Shown: positions 47,133 through 56,969 of the stretch, piece after piece
How the letters are laid out: each line of letters opens with the position of its first letter
Numbering within the stretch: position 1 is the first letter of the stretch
Source of the DNA: Leptodactylus fallax
Lineage: Eukaryota > Chordata > Amphibia > Anura > Leptodactylidae
Reading direction: 5' to 3'
NCBI GenBank assembly: GCA_947044405.1
Contig: CAMRHE010000655.1
Location: 62,001-126,000, forward strand
DNA length: 64,000 bases
Translations under genes and position numbers: made by a program
Notes under the pieces: model-generated
The model's input: the letters and a program-made list of their open reading frames with translations, nothing else
What the model was told of the DNA's origin: nothing
Database searches by the model: none

Positions 47133-47442
47133 CTAAAAAAATAAAAAAATAAAAGTGTGATTGTTAAACTCAAGACTATTGGCTTTGAGAAAATACAAGA
47201 CACTAAACGACAGGGAGTGAGAATTTAAAGACGACTTTTACCCCATATTCTGTGAATAGGATACGGGATAAGAGTCTTCAGTCAAACATGGGGAAACTTT
47301 AATTGGTAGGGAATCTGGTGGTCATACCCCCATCGAACCGACATTGGACATTGTTCAAACACCTTTAATCTGAATACTTTAGGGTATTCACATGTTTCAT
47401 GCCCAGCTGCTATATATTAATGAGCAAAAAAAATCCAGTTAC

Positions 47443-47484
47443 CTGAGTAGCTATCTGACGTCTGACATCTCAACGACTGTTCAA
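47443..47484 (-). CDS. birc2: birc2 coding exon 7: CARD-RING linker
   Basis: A 42-nt exon between acceptor 'ctactttag' and donor CAG|gtaact. It encodes about EQSLRCQTSDSYS, in phase with both neighbours. This is a variable linker in cIAPs, so the call rests on splice signals and phase. Confidence 0.85.
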
Positions 47485-47617
47485 CTAAAGTAGAAGAGAA
47501 AAAACAGCACATAAACATCAAATCTGTTTGTATTATGTAGAATAAGATATTAGTGGGGTGGGAAGGATGAAGAGGGAAGTCCTAGAATCCACACTTATAA
47601 AAGGAAGTGAAACTTAC

Positions 47618-47872
47618 GGAATAACTCCCTGTGAAGACCTGGATCGTGCTTATTAAGAATCTTCTTGAAAGCTTCAATTGCGACTGGTCCTTTTAGTAAA
47701 ATGATTTCAATCATCTCTTGCGCTTGTAAAGGCATTGGCGTTTTCTGCTTTATGGCTTCATAGTCAGTAGATGAGAGGACCTCTGAGGTGAACAAGTCTT
47801 CCACAATTGGAAGGCAATTTGTCATGCGCTGGGACAAGGCAAGTCGACTTTTTCTAATTAACGTGATCTCAT
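47618..47872 (-). CDS. birc2: birc2 coding exon 6: CARD
   Basis: A 255-nt exon with acceptor 'atttttag' and donor TCC|gtaagt. It encodes EITLIRKSRLALSQRMTNC onward to HDPGLHRELF, the six-helix caspase-recruitment domain. In cIAP1 the CARD restrains RING activity. Confidence 0.93.
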
Positions 47873-48409
47873 CTAAAAATAAAAAAAAAAAAAAAAAAAA
47901 GTTTTCAATTTTAATTATTGGTCAATTGTGCATTACTAACAATATACCACATTTCTAAACCAGGGAGCCCTAGACTTTCAGGAGTCAACATAAAACCAGC
48001 AGGTGCATCATGCTGGGGTTCTTTACCTTCATATTGTCTTAGGTTTCCCTAGACTGGTGGGTAACTTGTGCACAAGTGAATGATCCCCACCCTCGAAAAA
48101 TTGTTTGCCCTAAATGGCAAGTGATTAAGCCAGATTTGGCCTATCATGCCATCCATATACATATTTTCAGCTAAGATTTTCTAACAGGACTAATGATTTT
48201 TTGGGCAGACTGAACGTTTAGAGATGCCAGTTAAGGCACAGAGTCATAGGCCAAGCAAACATCTCAAAGTTCTACAAGCCCTGTCATTGCTGGTGTCTTA
48301 TTAGTTGGCGTACACGGGAGTCATGGGATTTTTAATACACAAGGAAGCTGGAGATATGAGTGATCAGAAACCAAAGAGTAAAGGTCTTATGATGATAACG
48401 CTGCATTAC

Positions 48410-48649
48410 CTGATGAACTTTGCTCCATCTGTCGGTCTCGTTCTTCCTCAGTTTGCTCTTTTTGAGCAAATACCAAGTCGTTTACCAGATCTTCCGTTTC
48501 CTTATAATTTTCTCCTGATGTCAGTATTTTACTCGTTACAGTTTCTTTCACTAGTCTTCTATTAAATCCCATCTGCAGTACATTCTGAACTACAGCGGTG
48601 TTCATGTAAACCTCATCATCCTGGTTGCTTTCATTACCCAACCGAATAA
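48410..48649 (-). CDS. birc2: birc2 coding exon 5: UBA domain
   Basis: A 240-nt exon with acceptor 'gttttccag' and donor CAG|gtaatg. It encodes the ubiquitin-associated domain with the MGF loop (NVLQMGFNRRLVKETV) and then an acidic, glutamine-rich linker. The UBA binds polyubiquitin chains in cIAPs. Confidence 0.93.
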
Positions 48650-49135
48650 CTGGAAAACAAACAAACATTATGATAAGTACAAAACGGAGCTAAGGGCGCG
48701 TGCACATGGGCATTTGTTGCAGACATCACTGCGACTGAAAATCTGTTATGAATATAAAAGCCCCATTTATAACACACAGAACAGTCTGCTGCGTGTGAAC
48801 AAAGCAGTTATTTTAGCCACAACATATAACAGGATTGACTGCATGAAGCATGAACCATAACAGGCTACACAAGAATGGAAAATAAATACATAACACTTAG
48901 TGTTTGGGTTATACATTACAGGCATACATGGAGTATCCCCAGATATATACCTTCTGTGTAAGTCACTATATAAATCAGATATTGGCCAAAACAAATGTAA
49001 TAAGCACTTTCCTGGTGCAAATGCCAACTGTGTTCCACCCATGACGGTCAAACTGTTCACTGGAGGAAGCAAGATAAATAGCAACCAGTTTATTAGGTTG
49101 TGAAAGCTTATCATTAGAAGAACATGTGCCAACCA

Positions 49136-49499
49136 TTAAAGGGGTTTTCCAGGATTTGCATATTGAGGATTTATCTTTGTGGTTAATTCATCACTATTTG
49201 ATCCATGGGGGTTCAGGCTCCCAGCTGTTTGAGGCGACAAGCGCTGCAGCCTCTTCCCTGTGGCGATGATGTCACACTGCTCTGACACTTGGTGCAGCAA
49301 CAGCTCAGATTAAGCCAAGTGAATAGGGCTGAGAAACTGCAATACCAAAACACAGCCCCTACAATATGTATGAAACTGCTTGGTATTCAGTGAAGAGGCC
49401 GCAGCCTCTTCAACCAGCTGATCAGTAAGGGTCTTTCTTGGTTCAGCTGGTTGAAGAGGATAGGTCATCAATGTGCATGTCCTGGAAAGCCCATTTAGT
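49136..49499. mobile_element. TTAA-type MITE in birc2 intron
   Basis: It starts TTAAAGGGGTTTTCCAGGA and ends 'tcctggaaagcccatttag'. Inner arms 'cttggtattcagtgaagaggccgcagcctc' and 'gaggctgcagc' type sequence near 49235-49400 are partly inverted. Confidence 0.6.
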
Positions 49500-49787
49500 T
49501 TTTTATTTAATGTTCCTTTTTTAAAATCACATTGCAGTCAAATATAAACTAATAAAGAATTCTACCAAATGTGATGCTCAATGATAAAATATACTAGGGT
49601 TTTGGGGTTTAATTAACAGAATTGCAGTTCAATTGGACCATCAGTAGCTGGGCCTTAAAAGTCAAAATAGTGGGATATAATGGTTAAAAGAAAACCCAGG
49701 TTTTGGCTTTTGTCTTTATGGGCAATTTATCTAAACCTTGAACCGTTTTTATTAAATTGTTTGGAAACAAGCTGTACATATACTTAC

Positions 49788-49836
49788 TAGGTGGATACTG
49801 AGCTTCATTGTTTTGCGTTTCTGAAGACGACAAAAG
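49788..49836 (-). CDS. birc2: birc2 coding exon 4: BIR3-UBA linker
   Basis: A 49-nt exon with acceptor 'tatttgcag' and donor CTA|gtaagt. It encodes LLSSSETQNNEAQYPP, in phase with both neighbours. Confidence 0.88.
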
Positions 49837-50168
49837 CTGCAAATAGCAGGAAAAATAAATTAATAAAATGGCATATAAACTTTTTTCTCATGAAAATATC
49901 AGTCAGTAGAACATACATAAGAAAAACTACTGCATATTGCTGGCACAGATAAATAGTGGCCTTACATTATAACAAATCTAACATTAGCACTTGTGATACT
50001 TTGTGTAATAGCCAACAATAAACTAAAAGCATCCAAAATCTCCGGTAACGTTCAAGCACCCAGTGACTTCACTGCTATCCATCAGCACTACCAAGGCCAA
50101 AATAGATTTAGGCCAAAATAGATTTGAGAATGTAAGTGTGCAATAGATTAAAGTCATGGGTATATTAC

Positions 50169-50247
50169 CTGATCTAGAAGATGCGGATATCTATCTTGAA
50201 TATCAGTGACAAAACTTTGACCTTTCACATGCAGCAAGTATTCGCAT
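50169..50247 (-). CDS. birc2: birc2 coding exon 3: after BIR3
   Basis: A 79-nt exon with acceptor 'cctctccag' and donor CAG|gtaata. It encodes C-EYLLHVKGQSFVTDIQ and on to YPHLLDQ. The first Cys (about residue 317) is the last zinc ligand of BIR3. The 'EYLL..KG..FV' wording is typical of cIAPs. Confidence 0.93.
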
Positions 50248-50265
50248 CTGGAGAGGAAAAAAAAT

Positions 50266-50270
<5 letters not shown>

Positions 50271-50302
<32 letters not shown>
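50271..50302. repeat. Poly-A run in birc2 intron
   Basis: A-rich tract of more than 30 bases next to the exon 3 acceptor. Confidence 0.9.
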
Positions 50303-50304
<2 letters not shown>

Positions 50305-50484
50305 TTTTTACCAATTGTAATAAACATATAATCCTAACAAAAAGTAAGCAGCTCTTTGTAAAAGCACTTTAGGGCCCATTTATATAACCTATGCACTGAA
50401 TCAGCTTCCATAGACGGACCACGCTACGTTACATCAGCACAAGCCCCTTAACCTTCATTCTTTACAAATCAAAGCAACGCATAC

Positions 50485-50584
50485 CTGGGAAACCACTTTG
50501 CATGTTCAACCCATGGATCATCTCCCGATTCCCAACATCTTAAGCCGCCATCACAACAAAAACACTTGACATCATCATTTCGTC
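50485..50584 (-). CDS. birc2: birc2 coding exon 2: BIR3 core
   Basis: A 100-nt exon with acceptor 'acttgatag' and donor CCAG|gtatgc. It encodes the BIR3 zinc site ([13 protein letters not shown]...[13 protein letters not shown]): Cys 290, Cys 293 and His 310, with Cys 317 in the next exon. The Asp and Trp residues that form the IBM/Smac-binding groove are present. Confidence 0.95.
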
Positions 50585-51057
50585 CTATCAAGTGGGAAAA
50601 AAGGGAAAATTATAAACAATGAAACCTTTCATCACCAAGAAAAGAAAATGTAACTTCAAGAAATTCTCTGTGACTGGAAACTATAGGGTTAGAGCTTAGA
50701 TCACACTATAGTAACAGGATCAATGAAGAAAATTGTTACTTCCTGGTTTTGTTACTTTGGGGGACAGGGGGGGCTGGGGAGCCTGTCAGTCATTCCTTCC
50801 CTTGTACAATCTTAGTGGCCCTGGGGAAGGGGGGTGGGAGGGTGTTACAAGAATTTTTTATATTATTTCCACCCACTAGGATGAAAGAAATGCACCATTT
50901 GGAGGGAGAGTTTCTGCACTGGACTGCGGGATCGAACTAGATTTTGTAGTTTGTAGTCTGATCCTGCAGTCCTGTTTCTGAGTCTTCTACTTGCTAGTCT
51001 AACCATGGAGTCACAGCTCTACATAGGAGCTCTAGGTGTGAAATTCACATTACGTAC

Positions 51058-51905
51058 CAACATAGTAAAATCCAGCTTCTGCCAATTTTTTCGGTGTCAC
51101 TGGTATCCTAGATGGCCAGTTTAAAAAAGTTTTAAGCCTTGAGGAGGTGGTCTGCATGCTGACATTGGAGACACTGCACCTCAACGAGGACCTTGCACTG
51201 TTGCTCACAAATGGACAATTTGGAAAATGTCTCCGGTGCTCAGACATGGCGTTATCATTAGGTTCCCAATTATTTAATTTTCCTTCACAAGCAAAACAAG
51301 CCACTTTATCTCCAGGACCCACATAGTAAAATCCAGCTTTGGCGAGGTCAGTAGGAGCCAGAAAACTTAAAGGCCAATTTGTGTAAGTGCCCAGTCTAGC
51401 TTCTTCTGTGTACATATTGGAGTTGTTGTCACTGCCCCTTTGGTGAGACTGGTCTTCAACTGCTCTTGACGAAACAGCATCAATTGGAAAGCTTGTGTAG
51501 GCTCCAGCATAGAACCCGGTTTCTTCTTCGCAAGAGGCTGAATGGATCTGATTAGGAGGGGAAAAGGCAGAATACAAAGATGCTCCAAGATTTAATGAGG
51601 ATACATTCTGGATGAAGCTACAGCTTGGATAGAGCTTTTTGTGCTTTTCAATGGCATTGTCTCCTCTCTTCCAGTTATCCAGCATCAGGCCACATTTAAA
51701 GCACTTCACCTTGTCGTCTGTGCCGATATAGTAAAACCCTGCCTTAGCAAGGCTGCGCTCAGAAACAGGTGTATTTACTGGAAACTTGGAGAACGTGGAG
51801 ATTCGGTACAGTTCGCACGAGGGATCCAAGCTAATGACGTTCTTGACGTTTGGAGTAGATTTCAGCAGATTTGCCAAAAATGTACTGTTATTTAAGTCTT
51901 GCATT
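51058..51905 (-). CDS. birc2: birc2 coding exon 1: start codon, BIR1, BIR2, beginning of BIR3
   Basis: The exon begins right after a strong acceptor (pyrimidine tract and 'ctattag'). Its second base starts the ATG at 51904-51902 (MQDLNNSTFL). I chose this start because the acceptor lies one base upstream; a more upstream in-frame ATG at 51961 would lie in the intron. BIR1 (about 33-99) has Cys 68, Cys 71, His 88, Cys 95. BIR2 (about 170-234) has Cys 203, Cys 206, His 223, Cys 230. The exon ends YYVG with donor G|gtacgt, at phase 1. In cIAPs BIR1 binds TRAF2. Confidence 0.95.
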
Positions 51906-51909
51906 CTAA

Positions 51910-52370
51910 TAGTAGAACAAAAAGAAGGTGAGGGAAGTCTGTCTGGGAGGCAGCTCTGCACATAGTCAGGCGCTTACATAGAAAATCTAATAGAAAGCAA
52001 CTAAAGGCGTCAGATTAAAATCGGCCATAAAAATGGAAAACGTGATCGTAAAATAAGCTTTAATCTTCACATTTCTAATAAAAGTCACTATCCTTAGATT
52101 TTCAGTTTAGAGAACATATCTATGGTAAAATAAAATGTTGGAACGTGTTCATCTTCGATGGTCAATGCCTAAAAGCTAAAACCTGACCTGTCAGGCAGCC
52201 ACTATAATAGAGTTGAATGCATTTAAAGCCTACAAAAACTTTGCAGTAGAGAAAGACCAAATGAAAGGTTTCAAGATGTAGGTAATAAAATTAGTACTGC
52301 TGTAAGTGTCAGCTTAATAAGTCAATAAAGAACTTATGGTGGAAAATGTGCTAATTTTTAGTGCAACGCT
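51910..52370. other. birc2 intron sequence, no feature
   Basis: Nothing recognised between the coding exon 1 acceptor and the Tc1 elements. Confidence 0.4.
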
Positions 52371-52373
52371 GTA

Positions 52374-53724
52374 TGTACAAAAGTATTGGGACATCTACAG
52401 GAACCTATATGACCACCCATTAATATAGAGCTGGTCCCCCCTTGGCAGCTAGAACTGCTTTCACTCTTCTAGGAAGGCTTTCTACAAGATTTTGGAGTGT
52501 GTCTGTGGGAATTTTTGCCCATTCATGCAGAAGAGCATTTGTGAGGTCAGACACTGACATTGGATGAGAAGGCCTGGCTTGCAATCTACGTTCTAGTTCA
52601 TCCCAAAGGTGTTCCATAGGGTTAAGGTCAGGGCTCTGTGGGGGCCAGTCAAGTTCTTCTACACCAAACTCCCTCATCCATGACTTTATAGAGGTCACTC
52701 TGTGCCCTAGGGAACAGTCATGCTGGAACAGAAAAGGGCCTTCCCCAAACTGTTCCCACAAAGTTGGAAGCATATAATTGTCTAAAATGTCTTGGTATGC
52801 TGAATCATTAAGATTTCCCTTCACTGGAACTAAGGGGCCTAGGCCGACTCCTGAAAAACAAGCCCATAGCCATTATGCCTCCTCCACCAACCTTTATAGT
52901 TGGCACAATGCAGTCAGGCAGGGAATGTTGTCCTGGCACTCGACAAACCCAGACTTATCCATCAGACTGCCACATAGAGAAATGTGATTCGGCACTCCAC
53001 AGAACACGTTTCCACTGCTCTGGAGTCCAGTAGCGGTGTACTTTACACCACTCTATCCTACGCTTGGCATTCTCCTTTGTAATATAAGGTTTGCATGCAC
53101 CAGCTCGGCCATAGAAACCCATGCCATGAAGCTCCCGGCGCACAGTTTTCGTGCTGATGTTAATGCCAGAGGAGGTTTCGAACTCTGCAGCTATCGTGTC
53201 GGCAGAGCGCTGGCAACTTTCATGCACTATGCGTCTCAGCACTTGGCGACCCTGTTCTGTAACTTTACGCGGTCTGCCACTTCTTGGCTGAGTTGCTGTG
53301 GTTCCTAAACGCTTCCACTTTTCAATAATACCACTCACAGTTGACCGTGGAATATCTAGAAGGGAAGAAATTTCACGCACTGTCTTGTTGCAGCGGTGGC
53401 ATCCTATTACTTTACCACGCTCAAAGTCTGTAAGCTCTTTAGACCTACCCATTCTTTTATGGATGTTTAAAGGTGTGTTGTCACGTAGTTTTTTAAATGC
53501 AATTTCTGAAGCCAAAACCAGGTGTGGGTCATAAAGTGAGTAAATGTATAGAGGATAGGTGCCACTTTTGTGTTTTCCTGAATCCTCTCCTGGTTTTGGC
53601 TAAAATCCTGACCATGTAAACACACTCTACAGGGGGACTGCATGGCTAAGTGTTGTATTTTATACACCTATGTCAAAGGAACTGAATTCAATAATTAAAG
53701 GGTGTGTCCCAATACTTTTCTCCA
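52374..53724 (-). mobile_element. Tc1/mariner element, decayed (in birc2 intron)
   Basis: Inverted ends 'aaaagtattgggaca' and 'tgtcccaatactttt' are flanked by TA. It carries a broken transposase (52420-53452) and, near 53500-53620, a copy of the 'aagccaaaaccagg' foldback repeat between the transposase start and the TIR. Confidence 0.9.
52420..53452 (-). pseudogene. Tc1 transposase (DD34E), broken
   Basis: The start is taken at MGRSKELTDFERG (53452), the usual Tc1 start, not the upstream ATG at 53515. The N-terminal helix-turn-helix pair and a GRPRK hinge are intact. The first catalytic motif reads WSAESHF (normally SDES), losing an aspartate. The frame breaks around 52955-52825. The C-terminal part keeps FQHD and SPDLNPMEHLW with a 34-residue spacing. 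Nonfunctional. Confidence 0.88.
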
Positions 53725-53728
53725 TATA

Positions 53729-55289
53729 CAGTCATGGCCAAAAGTTTTGAGAATGACACAAATATTATATTTTCACATGATCTGCTGCCCTCTGGTTTTT
53801 ATGTGTGTTTGTCAGATGTTTTTATCACATACAGAAATATAATTGCATTCATATTATGAGTAACAGAAGCTTATATTGACAGTTAGAATGAGTTAATGCA
53901 GCAAGTCAATATTTGAGGTGTTGACCCTTCTTCTTCAGGACCTCTGCAATTCTCCCTGGCATGCTCTCAATCAACTTCTGGACCAAATCCTGACTGATAG
54001 CAGTCCATTCTTGCAGAATCAAGGCTTTAATTTTGTCTGAATTTTTTGGTTTTTGTTTGTCCACCCGTCTCTTGATGATTGACCACAAGTTCTCAATGGG
54101 ATTAAGATCTGGGGAGTTTCCAGGCCATGGACCCAAAATCTCTATGTTTTGTTCCCTGAGCCATTTAGTTATCACCTTTGCTTTATGGCAAGGTGCTTCA
54201 TCATGCTGGAAAAGGCATTGTTGAGCGCCAAACTGCTCTTGGACGGTTGGGAGAAGTTGCTCTTGGAGGACATTCTGGTACCATTCTTTATTCATGGCTG
54301 TGTTTTTAGGCAAGACTGTGAGAGAGCCGATTCCCTTGGCTGAGAAGCAACCCCACACATGAATGCTTTCAGGATGCTTTACAGTTGGCATGAGACAAGA
54401 CTGGTGGTAGCGCTCACCTCTTCTCCGAATAAGCTGTTTTCCAGATGTTCCAAACAATCGAAAAGGGGATTCATCAGAGAAAATGACTTTACCCCAGTCC
54501 TCAGCAGTCCACTCCCTGTACTTTTTGCAGAATATCAGTCTGTCCCTGATGTTTTTTCTGGAGAGAAGTGGCTTCTTTGCTGCCCTCCTTGAGACCAGGC
54601 CTTGCTCCAAGAGTCTCCGCCTCACAGTGCGTGCAGATGCACTCACACCTACCTGCTGCCATTCCTCAGCAAGCTCTGCACTGCTGGTAGCCCGATCCCA
54701 CAGCTGAAACACTTTTAAGAGATGGTCCTGCCGCTTGCTGGTCTTTCTTGGGCGCCCTGGAGCCTTTTTGGCACCAATGGAACCTCTCTCCTTGAAGTTC
54801 TTGATGATGCGATAGATTGTTGACTGAGGTGCAATCTTTCTAGCTGCAATACTCTTCCCAGTTAGGCCATTTTTGTGCAGTGCAATGATGACTGCACGTA
54901 TTTCTTTAGAGATAACCATGGTTAACAGAAGAGAAACAATGATGGCAAGCACCAGCCTCCTTTTAAAGTGTCCAGTGGTGTCATTCTTACTTAATCATGA
55001 CAGATTGATCTCCAGCCCTGTCCTCATCAACACCCACACCTGTGTTAATGGAGCAATCACTGAAACGATGTTAGGTGGTCCTTTTAAGGCAGGGCTGCAA
55101 TGTTGAAATGTGTTTTGGGGGATAAAGTTCATTTTCTAGGCAAATATTGACTTTGCAAGTAATTGCTGTTAAGCTGATCACTCTTTATAACATTCTGGAG
55201 TATATGCAAATTGCCATTAGAAAAACTGAAGCAGTAGACTTTGTAAAAATTAATATTTGTAGCATTCTCAAAACTTTTGGCCATGACTG
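53729..55289 (-). mobile_element. Full-length Tc1/mariner transposon with intact transposase (in birc2 intron)
   Basis: Terminal inverted repeats 'cagtcatggccaaaagtttt' and 'aaaacttttggccatgactg' are flanked by TA at 53727-53728 and 55290-55291. The only ORF is an uninterrupted transposase. The left end is separated from the neighbouring Tc1 (52374-53724) by TATA only. Intact TIRs and ORF suggest it is the youngest DNA transposon in the window. Confidence 0.95.
53906..54919 (-). CDS. Tc1/mariner transposase, intact, DD35E spacing
   Basis: 337 codons from the ATG at 54919 (MVISKEIRAV, good 'accATGG' context) to TAA at 53906. It would bind the element's inverted repeats and catalyse cut-and-paste transposition into TA. 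The N-terminal helix-turn-helix region covers about residues 1-110, with the GRPRKTSKR hinge at about 55-63. The catalytic Asp 149 is in FSDESPF, Asp 240 in FQHDEAPCH and Glu 276 in [11 protein letters not shown]. There are 35 residues between Asp 240 and Glu 276, one more than the DD34E of classic Tc1, because of the GPWPGNSPD segment. No stop or frameshift. The helix-turn-helix looks slightly shorter than in Sleeping Beauty-type enzymes. Confidence 0.93.
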   Translation of the reverse strand: MVISKEIRAVIIALHKNGLTGKSIAARKIAPQSTIYRIIKNFKERGSIGAKKAPGRPRKTSKRQDHLLKVFQLWDRATSSAELAEEWQQVGVSASARTVRRRLLEQGLVSRRAAKKPLLSRKNIRDRLIFCKKYREWTAEDWGKVIFSDESPFRLFGTSGKQLIRRRGERYHQSCLMPTVKHPESIHVWGCFSAKGIGSLTVLPKNTAMNKEWYQNVLQEQLLPTVQEQFGAQQCLFQHDEAPCHKAKVITKWLREQNIEILGPWPGNSPDLNPIENLWSIIKRRVDKQKPKNSDKIKALILQEWTAISQDLVQKLIESMPGRIAEVLKKKGQHLKY

Positions 55290-55364
55290 TAGTGTATATT
55301 TCCTAGGATGTGAAAAAAAACATTGCTGATAAATGCCTGTTCATTGATTAGTGTGCAAAGCTAC

Positions 55365-55489
55365 CTCCCAGAGTCAGACTTCCCCTCATCTCTTAGGCCT
55401 TTAGCCTTGCATGATAAGATTTGTTCTGACCACAGCGTAAAAAAGTGAAGGTTCTGATTAAGAGCGGTCAAAACATCGGGATTCCCAAT
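55365..55489 (-). other. birc2: Probable birc2 5' exon
   Basis: On the - strand, acceptor 'tcttttag' precedes and donor GGGAG|gtagct follows a 125-nt stretch, in the right orientation between promoter and first coding exon. Joined to the coding exon it contains three upstream ATGs. The first two give tiny ORFs; the third (ATG AGG GGA...) reads 12 codons and stops 8 nt past the main ATG. The exon is also open throughout in the frame of the main ORF (42 codons), so an N-terminal extension cannot be excluded, though no in-frame upstream ATG is seen. Human cIAP1 mRNA is known to be controlled by a 5'UTR uORF. Confidence 0.6.
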
Positions 55490-55535
55490 CTAAAAGAAAA
55501 AAAAATAAATAAAGTTGCATATTTTGCAAAGCAAT

Positions 55536-55685
55536 AATATAATACATTTTATTTCTATAGTGCCAACATATTCCGCAGCACTGTACAATTTGTAGGGTTC
55601 AAGTACAAACAAAATAGATACATTACAAAGTCAATTCACACAATGGGACTGAGGGCCCTGCTAGCAAGAGCTTACAATCTATGAG
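55536..55685. repeat. Dispersed repeat ('tatagtgccaacatattccgcagcac' family)
   Basis: Close copy of 13161-13335: 'attttatttctatagtgccaacatattcc...actgtacaatttgtagggttcaa...gggccctgct.gcaagagcttacaatct'. Confidence 0.75.
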
Positions 55686-55769
55686 GTAGAGGGGGCGACA
55701 TTTTCACACAAGTACATTTATATAGCTCTCCAAAGTAAAACTAGACTTCACATTTCAAACCCATTTTTA

Positions 55770-56115
55770 TTAAAGAAGTTGTCCCATGACCAAGATTTAT
55801 TCTCTATCCACAGGACAAGAGATATGGGATTACTAGGGAACCAATGGCTGGGACCCCAGCCAAAAATCACCAGAACAAAAGTTCCCACGTCCCCTGTTAA
55901 ATGGAGCGCCAGACGTGCTGCCACTTTATGGAGCTGCTGGATATAGCTAGGTGCTGTACACTGTTTCTCTTCAGTAGTCCTATAGAGATAAATGGGATTT
56001 AAACAGGGTGAGGAATCAGAACCCCTGTTCAAGATTCCTGTGGTGGGACGCCCAACTATCAGACACTTTTCTCCTATCCTGGGGATTAGTCTTATTCATG
56101 AGACAATCCCTTTAA
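55770..56115. mobile_element. TTAA-flanked foldback MITE
   Basis: Starts TTAAAGAAGTTGTCCCATGA and ends 'tcatgagacaatccctttaa'. Inner arms around 'cccacgtcccctgttaaat' and 'ttaaacagggtgagg' are inverted. Its right TTAA is also the left TTAA of the next element. Confidence 0.75.
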
Positions 56116-56578
56116 TGAGGACCTTTCACGTCCTCATGTATATGCGGTTTTACATACCACTAGAAAGCAGACAGCACGCTGAATTCAGTGCGCTGTCTGC
56201 TTCCCCGTTATATGCCCCGGGGCTGGAGCTATCGGTGCCGGTAGTTCTGTGCCCCATCGTCAGAAGGGCGTTTCTGACAGTCTCACTTGGCAGACTTGAC
56301 AACTCAGCGTCATCACTGGGCTGTAAGGAACGCCCCCTCTGACTATAGAGGGCTATGGAGGAGTACTGTCAGGGAGAGCGTTCCTCACAGCCAAGCGAGA
56401 CTGTCAGAAACGGCCTTCTGACGATGGGGCAGAGAACTACTGGCACCGATAGCTCCAGCCGCGGGGAACCGATAGCTCCAGCCCCGGGGCACATATCGAG
56501 AAAGCAGATAGCACGCTGTCAGCTTTCTAGCGGCGTGTAAAACAGCATATACATGAGGACGTGAAAGGTCCTCTTTAA
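56112..56578. mobile_element. TTAA-flanked foldback MITE, copy B (GAGGACCTTTCA family)
   Basis: Ends TTAATGAGGACCTTTCACG and 'gtgaaaggtcctctttaa'. The arms share 'ctagaaagc.gacagc.cgctgaattcag' with copy A (17660-18227). It abuts 55770-56115, sharing one TTAA. Confidence 0.85.
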
Positions 56579-56714
56579 TAGATCCATTGGAAACCATGAA
56601 TACAACCAACTTATTAATACATACTTAGAAGCTGACGACCTTGTTAGGCAGCTGGAGGGGAGTAGCAGATGGTGGAGATGCAGCTGACCAAACATGATGA
56701 GTCATAGTAGAAGC

Positions 56715-56969
56715 TTAAAGGGGTTACCCAAGATCAAAACGTCAAAAGATCCAGCTGTGGCACCAGGATGTAGGTTTTAGAAGTTGTGCACATGGTATGT
56801 GACTGGAAGCAGCTTTGTTCTATTGATGTGAATGGAAGCAGAGCTGCTTCCGGTCATACACCACGTACACAGCTTTCAGCACCTGGATCAGCTGATCGGT
56901 GTGGGGTCCAGGTGTCAGATCCCCATGTAATTAGTATCCAGTACCTGCTGGGCTTGGAAAACCCCTTTA
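56715..56969. mobile_element. TTAAAGGGG-type MITE
   Basis: Starts TTAAAGGGGTTACCC and ends 'ggaaaaccccttta'. Inner 'tgtgactggaagcagctttg' and 'agctgcttccggtcataca' are inverted. Confidence 0.7.
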
